Of a stretch of DNA of 17,268 bases, positions 7,126 to 15,700 are shown piece after piece; positions within the stretch are counted from its first letter, which is position 1, and the number at the start of each line of letters is the position of its first letter. This stretch comes from JAFGPS01 sp964570855 (GTDB lineage Bacteria > Planctomycetota > Phycisphaerae > Sedimentisphaerales > Anaerobacaceae): contig CAZMZR010000071.1 of the NCBI GenBank assembly GCA_964570855.1, positions 1 to 17,268 on the forward strand, written 5' to 3'. Both the position numbers and the translations under genes were made by a program. Below the pieces are notes generated by a model that saw nothing but the letters and a program-made list of their open reading frames with translations, made no database searches and had not been told where the DNA came from.

Positions 7126-7593
7126 ATGGATAAAACCGATAGCCAAATACTACAGGAACTGCAAGATAATTTTCCTCTGTGCGAAAGCCCTTACGAGGTT
7201 GTAGCAGACAAACTGCAAATCCCGACAGAGCAGCTTGTGAACAGGATTCAGCGGCTGCTCGATGATGGTATGATTCGACGTATGGGGGCCAGTTTCAACT
7301 CCAATAAATTAGGTTTTTCCAGCACCTTAGCCGCTGTTCGTGTTAAGCCCGAACTTATAGAGCGTGCCGCTGAAATAATCGGACGGTTCCCCGAAGTGAC
7401 TCACAGCTATCTTAGAAAAGATACTTTTAATATATGGTTCACGATAATCGCCGCCGATGAAAAGAAAATAGCGGATATTCTCGAATCCATCCGAACTGCA
7501 CTGTCTCTGGATAAATCCGATGTACTGAATTTACCCGTAAAAAGGCTCTTCAAACTCGATGCCCGTTTTCATAACTACATGGCGGCGCCGTAG
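7126..7593 (+). CDS. ahbA: Siroheme decarboxylase, AhbA-type subunit (Lrp/AsnC-like)
   Basis: The second siroheme decarboxylase subunit, expected to form a heterodimer with the product of the first operon gene. The 155 residues have a winged-helix N-terminal part ending in GMIRRMGASFNSNKLGF and an alpha/beta C-terminal part with VTHSYLRK and FNIWFTII. That motif, where AhbB has SHxYER and WPYN, is typical of the AhbA side. NLPVKRLFKLD near the end is also characteristic. There is no recognisable Shine-Dalgarno before the ATG, only 4 nt after the ahbC stop, so translation is probably coupled to ahbC. The last 19 bp overlap the 3' end of ccsA on the other strand. This is a paralogue of, not a duplicate of, the first subunit. 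The alpha/beta naming is provisional. Confidence 0.9.
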   Translation: MDKTDSQILQELQDNFPLCESPYEVVADKLQIPTEQLVNRIQRLLDDGMIRRMGASFNSNKLGFSSTLAAVRVKPELIERAAEIIGRFPEVTHSYLRKDTFNIWFTIIAADEKKIADILESIRTALSLDKSDVLNLPVKRLFKLDARFHNYMAAP

Positions 7594-8372
7594 CTGTGCA
7601 GACCGAGGAAGAAACGTGACAGATTCACCCATAGTAGTGTCACCACAATAACCACCAGGCCTGCAATCGCCCAGATACTATTGATGCGAAGATTTTTCTT
7701 TCCGGACATATAACGGAAATGCAGGTACCCGACATATACCAACCACGAGGCGAGCGACCAAAGCTCTTTCGGGTCCCAGCCCCAGTAATCGCCCCAGGCG
7801 CGCTTGCCCCAGACACTTCCAAGAACAAGCCCAAGCGTCAGCAGTGGAAAACCGACACAAATCATACTATAGGTCGCCTCTTCGGGCGGCAGAAGATTTT
7901 CATCTGTACGCGGAGTTTTACCGGCGAGCTGTAACACTGCGTGAAATGCCGCTTTGGCCATAAAAATATATGAGAGCACATAAACCGTTACATGCGGCAC
8001 GAACAGCCAGCTTTGCAGAGCGGGCGGAAGCTTCTGCGGATTGGCATTGAATATAAAACCGGCAGGGACAAGCACAACGGCACCAATGAGCATATCAGCC
8101 GACTGCCCGCCGACGCGCAGGAAACGCCGGCAAAAAAGTGAAACCGGATAAATCATTCCCAGGCACAGAAATACCTCGAATAAATTCTGCATGGGGACAT
8201 GCCGAACATGGTACCAGCGATAGCCGAAGGAAACGACCGCCGCGACAAATCCCAGTACGTACAGAATATGTCCCGCTCTCGGCCGGTGCAGGATACTCAC
8301 AAGCAGTGCCAGCAAATAGGCGGCAATGGTCGTATAAACCAATAGTCCCTGAATTGTATATTTTATTTCCAT
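7575..8372 (-). CDS. ccsA: System II cytochrome c heme handling protein CcsA/ResC (WWD family)
   Basis: This integral membrane protein binds heme b, passes it to the outer face of the membrane and, with ResB, attaches it to CxxCH motifs of apocytochromes c. The 265 residues give about eight hydrophobic segments (roughly 8-28, 34-52, 63-81, 91-109, 125-145, 172-190, 203-218, 232-252). The WWD heme-handling motif reads WGDYWGWDPKE (193-203). Flanking histidines H127 (PHVTVYVLSY) and H259 (GLHSYG) match the conserved axial ligands. It is shorter than many ResC proteins but complete in its core motifs. AAAGGCG precedes the ATG by about 7 nt, and the gene follows resB by 23 nt. It ends inside the last codons of ahbA, on the opposite strand. 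CcmC is a related alternative, but the ResB partner settles system II. Confidence 0.93.
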   Translation of the reverse strand: MEIKYTIQGLLVYTTIAAYLLALLVSILHRPRAGHILYVLGFVAAVVSFGYRWYHVRHVPMQNLFEVFLCLGMIYPVSLFCRRFLRVGGQSADMLIGAVVLVPAGFIFNANPQKLPPALQSWLFVPHVTVYVLSYIFMAKAAFHAVLQLAGKTPRTDENLLPPEEATYSMICVGFPLLTLGLVLGSVWGKRAWGDYWGWDPKELWSLASWLVYVGYLHFRYMSGKKNLRINSIWAIAGLVVIVVTLLWVNLSRFFLGLHSYGAAM

Positions 8373-8395
8373 TTATTCGCCTTTTGGTGCCGCCC

Positions 8396-9424
8396 TTAAA
8401 TTTTCCTGCCTTCGCCGGATAACTTATTTATCCAAAAATGCCAGCAGAGTCCAATGCACAGCATCAGGTAACCAGCATAAACAGAAGCAAGGCCCGAATC
8501 CGAAGTGACCTCAAGGATGGTAAAACGGCCGGCCTGATGGTCGTAATCCTGCTGATAAAAATGGTATCCACCATAGTGCAGAGGATGATTGACCTGAATA
8601 TCTTTTTCGGCGACAACCTCACCTTCGCGAACCACCTGAAGCTCGCTGATATATTCACTGATAATTCTCTGGTAGCTTAGAAAAAGCTCATCCTCGGAGT
8701 GCGTATGTCCCGGAAAACGCTCGAAGACATATCTTGTCTCAATTCGGCCGTCAGGTGATTGTATCTGAACTTCAAGGGCCGGATTGAAACCGGGGCCCGT
8801 ATCATCGATAACAACTCTGTTGTCGCCCTCCAGATTTATCCTGAAATTCTCGAATACCCTGATGATCCTGATAGTGCCGTACTCGGAGCCTAAGGAGTAA
8901 TCGGTGTCAACTTCAACCGGGAACATCCAGCTATCGCCCTGTCTGCTTAGAATGCGAAGGTAATCAGGTTTGTAATGATCCAACCGGAAATCCCTTAGTT
9001 TTATATAAAAAGGCAATTCCCTGATTTTATCATCTTCCAATATCACGCGATTATCCGAGCGGCCTTCATATATTTGCATCAGGCCTGTCGGGATTTTATC
9101 TATTCCAAAGAAGTTTTTCCGAAATTCGTGCCCTGCTCCGGACCCCCAGATTGCTCCGGCTAAAATAAAGATGCAACCGGCGTGAATGAGCAGAAGTGCC
9201 GGCACACGCAACAATCGCTTAAATATGAAAATCCCGACAACCAAAAGCAGGATAAATGCCACCCAATAGACAGCCAACGGAATACCGTTAAAGAACTCTT
9301 TAGCACACCGCGAACCGAGAAATGCGCCATATACAGACAAAAAAAACAGCAGCACAATAAGTGCCATTGCAGTCCACATTACGAAACGCCTGAACTTGTT
9401 ATAGAAATTTCTTACTATGTCCAA
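8396..9424 (-). CDS. resB: System II cytochrome c assembly protein ResB/Ccs1
   Basis: ResB is the partner of CcsA; together they form the membrane heme-delivery and cytochrome c synthase complex. In 342 residues the typical layout is seen: three N-terminal membrane helices (about 16-37, 48-68, 74-93), a large extracytoplasmic domain (about 95-312) and a final helix (about 313-332). The family motif appears as IQVNHPLHYGGYHFYQQDYD (276-295). H81 in helix 3 and H329 in helix 4 are candidate heme ligands. The longest reading frame starts at TTG (9424), with AGGGG only a few bases upstream; the first ATG is codon 16, which would remove the basic segment before helix 1, so TTG is preferred but not certain. 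It is the first gene of a two-gene operon with ccsA. It is a little shorter than Bacillus ResB. Confidence 0.9.
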   Translation of the reverse strand: MDIVRNFYNKFRRFVMWTAMALIVLLFFLSVYGAFLGSRCAKEFFNGIPLAVYWVAFILLLVVGIFIFKRLLRVPALLLIHAGCIFILAGAIWGSGAGHEFRKNFFGIDKIPTGLMQIYEGRSDNRVILEDDKIRELPFYIKLRDFRLDHYKPDYLRILSRQGDSWMFPVEVDTDYSLGSEYGTIRIIRVFENFRINLEGDNRVVIDDTGPGFNPALEVQIQSPDGRIETRYVFERFPGHTHSEDELFLSYQRIISEYISELQVVREGEVVAEKDIQVNHPLHYGGYHFYQQDYDHQAGRFTILEVTSDSGLASVYAGYLMLCIGLCWHFWINKLSGEGRKI

Positions 9425-9507
9425 AGGCCCCTGAACGAACCATACAAAAAAACATTGTTTATTTCTGGAAAACTCAAGTTTAAAAAATACCTAATATTTA
9501 TGAAATG

Positions 9508-9535
9508 ATTATACTACAACAAATACAGTATGCAA
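9508..9535 (-). promoter_or_regulatory. Candidate promoter for resB-ccsA
   Basis: On the minus strand TTGCAT (complement of 9530-9535) lies 16 bp before a perfect TATAAT (complement of 9508-9513), giving a leader of about 75 nt before the TTG start at 9424. The -35 matches consensus at only its first three bases; the -10 carries the call. It points away from the giant gene's promoter about 110 bp to the right. Confidence 0.45.
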
Positions 9536-9579
9536 ATTAAGACAAATCGGAAAATTATACTGCTTTTTACGTCCATTAT

Positions 9580-9597
9580 AGGCGATTTTTATCGCTT
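9580..9597. promoter_or_regulatory. Small inverted repeat in the divergent spacer
   Basis: GCGAT (9582-9586) and ATCGC (9591-9595) enclose TTTT, and the stem extends outward by one G-T and one A-T pair. No gene reads into it, so it is not a terminator. It lies between the two divergent promoters, about 28 bp upstream of the -35 box of the 9725 gene, where an operator would be expected. No known regulator motif is recognised. Confidence 0.3.
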
Positions 9598-9624
9598 AAA
9601 TGCAGTTCTCGTCCCAATAAGAGA

Positions 9625-9654
9625 TTGACTTTGTTAATGCTGTTATGTTAAAAT
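9625..9654 (+). promoter_or_regulatory. Candidate extended -10 promoter for the giant secreted protein gene
   Basis: TTGACT (9625-9630, five of six consensus) is followed after 18 bp by TAAAAT (9649-9654, five of six), preceded by TG at 9646-9647, the extended -10 form TGnTAAAAT. Transcription would start near 9661, leaving a leader of about 64 nt. The best ribosome binding site is GGGGA at 9707-9711, 13 nt before the ATG at 9725, unusually far, so translation initiation may be weak or depend on something else. Confidence 0.55.
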
Positions 9655-9724
9655 AGGAAAAATGATTTTTTGTTTGTAAACATAGTTTGTATCCACAATA
9701 GTCTATGGGGAAAAGTTGTAAAAC

Positions 9725-12700
9725 ATGCTTCGATATCTGAAATTCTCATTCCTTAGCTTTTTATTAATCATACTTATTACTCGTTCCGCGAAAGCAGATT
9801 CCCCTTTCGATATTGTCATCAACGAGATTATGTACCACCCCTACCATGCCATTAATCTTCCCGAGAACATCGGCGCCGAATATATCGAGCTGTTTAACCG
9901 CGGGGCCGAACCGGTTAACCTGTCCGGCTGGCGGTTCAGCAGTGGTATCGATTTTGTCCTCCCTGACGGCCTTTCACTCGGGGCCGGTGATTATCTTGTC
10001 GTGGCTTCCGATATCGACACGTTCCAGGATATATATCCCGACACTTATAATGTCATCGGCGGCTGGGAAGGCCGATTGAGTAACTCCGGCGAGAAGATTG
10101 AACTTGTCGATGATATAGGCACGATAATCGACACAGTCGTATATGCCGACGGGGGTGATTGGGCGGTACGCCAGCTCGGACCTTTGGATTTTGAACATCG
10201 CGGCTGGGAATGGTCGAATTCACATGACGGCGGTGGTAAATCTCTTGAACTTATCAATCCTTCATTCACGAACGAGTATGGCCAGAACTGGTCGGCGAGC
10301 CTTATAGACTTAGGCACTCCCGGCAAAGTTAACTCGGTTTATAACAGCGACATCGCACCGTTGATTCTGGATATGAAGCATTCCCCGATTGTTCCGGGAC
10401 CCGGCGATGAGGTGACAGTAACAACTCGAATCATCGACGAGCAGAGCAGCGGCATATCGGTAAGATTGTATTATCGTATCGACAGGTCAGTATATCAGGG
10501 TGAGGATACTTATCCATACCATGATTCCGCCGACTACAATATTTCGCCAATGTTCGACGACGGCGCTCATAACGACGGCAACGCAGGTGACAATATATAT
10601 GGTGTGCAGTTGCCCGCCCGCCCTGAGGGCACAATTATCGAATTCTTCATTGAAGCCGAAGATATCTCAGGCAATTTACGTACCTGGCCCGCTCCGAGCA
10701 TGATGGATGGGGTTCCGGAACAGGTTACAAATGCGCTTTATCAGGTCAACGGAGAATTCGATTTCCAGACATGGACACCGGGCAGTCAGCCAGTTTACTT
10801 TATCATTATGACCGAAGCCGAACGAGGCAGGCTGGAAGATATCGGGGATGACGGTGATGCTTTTTTCGGTGAAGGTGCAACTTTTGCACAGATGAATGCA
10901 ACATTTATCAGCGCCGACGGAGTTGACATTAAGGTACGCTACAGCGTCGGCGTCCGTAACAGGGGAAACCAAAACCGCGTAAGACCACCTATGAGCTATC
11001 GTGTTAACTTCCCGAGCGATCACTCATGGAAGGATGTCACGGCAATCAATCTTAACACCAAATATACGTATCTTCAGTTGGCCGGCAGTGCATTATTCCA
11101 GCTTGCAGGTTTGCCTGCGACCAATGCCACCGCCGTTCAGGTGAGGGTAAACGGTGACAACCTCGCTCTCACGGATTATAGTCATACCTACGGCTCCTAC
11201 GTCGCTTTGGAAGTTTATGACAGCCACTGGGTTGATAATCATTTTCCCGATGACAATTCGGGAAACCTATATCGTTGCACATACGTGAGGTTCCGGAATG
11301 GCAGCAGAAATATGGCAGACCTCTCATACAAAAGTATTGAAAATCCCGACGATTATAGAGGCAACTACCCCAAACATACAAACATTTCTCAAGACGATTA
11401 TTCGGACTTGTTCAACCTAATAGACAAACTCAATAATCCCGATATCCCGGACGATAGATTCGTATCAGAACTTGGAACGGCTGCTGATATCGAGCAATGG
11501 CTCAGATACATCGCAACCGATTCTCTGATAGGTAACAGGGAAGGCGGTTTAGCAACGGGTGACGGGGACGACTACGCGATGTATCGTGGAATTTTAGATC
11601 CGAGATTTGTTCTTCTGCCTCACGACTTGGATTCGATATTAATTTATTCATACGAACCGGAGCGTGATATTTTCGCCTATGAACACGAGGAAATGAAAAG
11701 TTTAAATCGCCTTTTCCAACACCCGGAAACTGTAAGGCTATATTACAAACAATACAAAGACCTCACAGAGGCGTTTTTTACGCCTGAGAACATATATCCC
11801 GTAATTGATCAATTACTCGGCGACTGGGTCCCGGCTTCCAGGATTAGCGGTAACCACGGCATCCAGGATTTTGTAGTCGATCGTGTCAATAGTGTTATAT
11901 TCGGCGGTTATCCAAATTCCGACGATGCTCCACAAATACCTCAACAGTTTACTATAAACTGCGATTTGCCCCCATCCAATGAATTATATATATCTAACAC
12001 CAACCTTCTTGACAAACGTTATATATATGGAACTGCAAACGCCATCGAGACCGCCTCTGTAACGGTAAACGACAGGCCTGCCGACTGGTCTCAGAAATAC
12101 GGCACATGGTCACTCAACAAAAATATCCCCCTTAATCCCGGTATTAATCGCATTTTTGTGCGGACATACGACGGTTCCGGCGAAGATACTGTTGAACTCG
12201 ATAGTAAATATATCGACGTCTGGTATGACACCGGCTCAACCAATGATTATCCGAAGGGTACCTCTGCAGAGAATTCAACGACTGATAGTTTGTCCGACAC
12301 AGAACCTGACTCTCTGAAGCTGATTACCCGCGACAGTTATCTGCCGGGCGTTCCCGTTCTGGTCCGGGTTGAGATACTTGCAGATGACGGCGGCGTCGAG
12401 CGGGGTATATGGAACGCCGTGGCAAATCTTTCAGTTGATAATCCCGCTGTGAACCTGTCAACCAACCGGGTTGTTTTGTATAACGGTTTGGGCAGCTCTT
12501 TTGTGACTTTTACTGGAAGCGGAGATTTTACACTGGCCGTCGATGTAACGGGCCTGCATGACGAAAAAACTCTGGCGGACTGGAGCAATCAGCCGGTCAA
12601 TACCGTATCGGGCGCCCTTGACAATTCAGCCACATGGAGCGGGATATATCATATTACCGGCGGCGATTATTTAATTCCGGACGGGGTGACGCTGACAGTA

Positions 12701-15700
12701 AATCCGGGTACAATTATCTTAATCGACGGAGTCTCATCCGGCAACAACGGCACGGACATTAACGTCGAAGGTGCAATACAGTCACTTGGCACCGCCGAAT
12801 CTCCGATTACTTTTACTGCATACTCGGCCGGTGAGAATTGGGGGAAATTGTACCATGATAATGCCGAGCCGTCCACTTTCCGGTACACAAACATTACCCA
12901 GGCCGGACATTCGCCCCGAATGGGACACTCGAACTCAGGCCCTGCTATCCACGCTTCGAACTCCACTTTTATTTTCGAGAACGCCAACCTTACCGACAAC
13001 GCCGGCAAACTTATGCATGTCAGTTCCGGTTGCGATCTGACTTTTCACAATTGTCTCTTCGCACGGTCGGTAATGGGGCCGGAGATATCTGGTTCGGCAA
13101 TACTGTTCGAGGATAGCTGGATTACGGATATGCAGGCCAGTGACGATGGTGACGGAATCTATATACATTCTCAACAAGCCGGGCAAATATGCACCATGCG
13201 AGGCGGAGTGGCGGTGAATATGGACGATGACGGCATCGATTTGTTGGGCGGAGATGTGACTATCGAGGACTTCATCATTCGCGACTGCAAGGATAAAGGC
13301 ATCAGCGCCTACGGCGGGCAGACAAATATTAACTATTGCTTAATCGTTGAGAACAACAAGGCCCCCGAAGACCCCACTGTGGCAAGTATCGCAGCTAAGG
13401 CATTAGAGGCTGAAACGGCTGTGGTGAATATCGACCATACAACAATTGTTACTTCTAAAATTCCGGGATATGTGGATATCGGCATTCAGTCTCACAACAA
13501 GTATGATGTCCTAAGCGGTACTATTACTTACAATGTAACAAATTCGATTATCGACGCCACCAACCCCGTCGATGTCCAGGCCCCGTACCTTGAGTTGGAC
13601 ATTCACATCAACTACTCTAATATATTCGGCGAAACATGGCCCGGTACAGGTAATATCAATAACTACCCGTTGTTCGTTGACCAAGCCAATCATGACTACC
13701 GGCTCAAACCAGTTTCGCCGTGTATCGATGCCGGTGATCCATCGGTAAACCTTGATCCCGACCAAACAGTAACCGACCAGGGATATTTCTGGTTCAACCA
13801 GGATGCCCCACAGGAAATAACCAACGGCACACTAAGTGAAGATACAATCTGGACGGCACAGGAAGGCCCTTATAAAATCACCGGCGAATTAACGATTGCC
13901 TCCGGTATCACTCTGACGATAATGCCCGGAACTACGGTTTTCTTCGAGCCGAACGCAAAGATGATCATCAACGGCACGCTTATCGCTGAGGGTTCGCAGA
14001 ATGAATTGATTCGTTTTACTCGTACGCCGGGTATATCCGGAACCTGGGATGGATTACAATTCATCGATACGGCAAGTGACAACCTGATCACATACGCCGT
14101 TATCGAATACGGTCAAACCAACGACGGCATGATAGGTCTCAATAATTCCAGATTATTAGTTGACCATGTTACTTTTGACAACAGCACTCTGTGGCGCATT
14201 AGTGCCGTGGATTCATCACTGGTAGTTCGAAATTCGACATTCACAGATACTATGGCCCCCGGGCAGACTCCGACAAATAACCGCAGCGAACATATATGGG
14301 GCAGTGGTATCATGCCAAACGGCGAGCTTATCATTGAAAATAACATCTTCGGCAAGACACCGGGACATAACGATGCAATAGATTTCGACAGAGCAGCGCG
14401 ACCCGGCCCGATTCTGCAAATACTTAATAACCGGTTTACGGGCGGTGGAGATGAAGCCCTGGATCTCGAAGCCGACGCCCATATCGAAGGCAACGTTTTC
14501 ATGCACTATCATGAGGACGTCTATAACACAGATGCGGGCGAGAGCAATGTCATCTCTCTCGGACGCGGGAAAAACATAACACTCGTTAGAAACATCTTTC
14601 ACGATGTGGACCACGTCATACTCGTAAAGGAAGATTCCTTTGTGACATTCGTTAACAACACGGTTGTAGATGTGGATAAAGCGGCCATCTATTTCGATTT
14701 GCCCGGTCAAACCGGCGGGCCCGGTCTCGGTGCTTATGTGGATGGTTGTATATTCTGGAATGCCGGAATTATTTTCGACCAAATCGGCCTTTCGACCCAA
14801 CTGTCGGTTTCACAATCTATAATTCCGTTCGATTGGCACTATCTTGGAATCGACAATATCGATGCCGATCCGCTTTTTGTCGATGGACAGGAGGATTTCC
14901 AGCTAAAATCCGATTCCGCGGCAATCGAAGCAGGTCCCTGGGGTCTCGATATGGGCGCATTAGTTGCCGCCGGGGCCGCGATATCAGGTGAACCAGGTCC
15001 TGTAACTTATCATAGAAATGTCACGCTGACAGCCGGTGGTCCCGGTATTACGCATTACAAATACTCTCTCAATAATCCCTCAGGTCCGTGGAGTGAGGAG
15101 CTGTCCGTGGACGTGCCAATCGAATTGAGTAATCTTTATAACAGAAATTCTTACACTGTTTATGTAATCGGCAGGAATTCCGCCGGCATCTGGCAAAGTA
15201 TTTATGAACCAACTATCTCGAAGACATGGACAGTCGATACTTCTTTCTCCGAATTGGCCATAAACGAGATATTAGCAAATACTGGCGAATCCGAACCCGA
15301 TATGATCGAGTTATATTACGATGGCCCGGCATCGCTGGATTTAACCGGAATGAGCCTGTCCGACGACCTGATTGAGCCTCGCAAATTTGTATTTAGTTCG
15401 CAAAGCGTCACCAACACCACGATGCAACCCGGCGATTATATGATTCTCTACGGCGACCAGGATACGAACATAAAGAACCATATAGGATTCGCTTTGCATG
15501 CAGAAGGAGAAGGTTTGTATCTTTATGACAAGCCCGCTAACGGAGGTGGTCTGATAGATTACGTCGAGTTCGGGCCGCAGATACAAAATTACTCCATCGG
15601 CCGTTTTGGTTATGACCGAACATGGAAGCTTAACAGCCCGACCTTCGGTCTGCCGAATATCGTTCAGCCGCTTGGCGATCCCGACGAGCTGAAGATCAAT

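Noticed and set aside
7575..7600. GGCGCC palindrome at the ahbA/ccsA junction as a terminator
   Set aside because: Six bases with no loop-and-T-run structure; it arises from the GCG GCG CCG codons.
14216..14800. 194-codon minus-strand frame inside the giant gene, with similar ones at 15923-16489 and 14113-14502
   Set aside because: They lie opposite continuous, domain-bearing codons of the 2470-residue protein and have no protein-family features.
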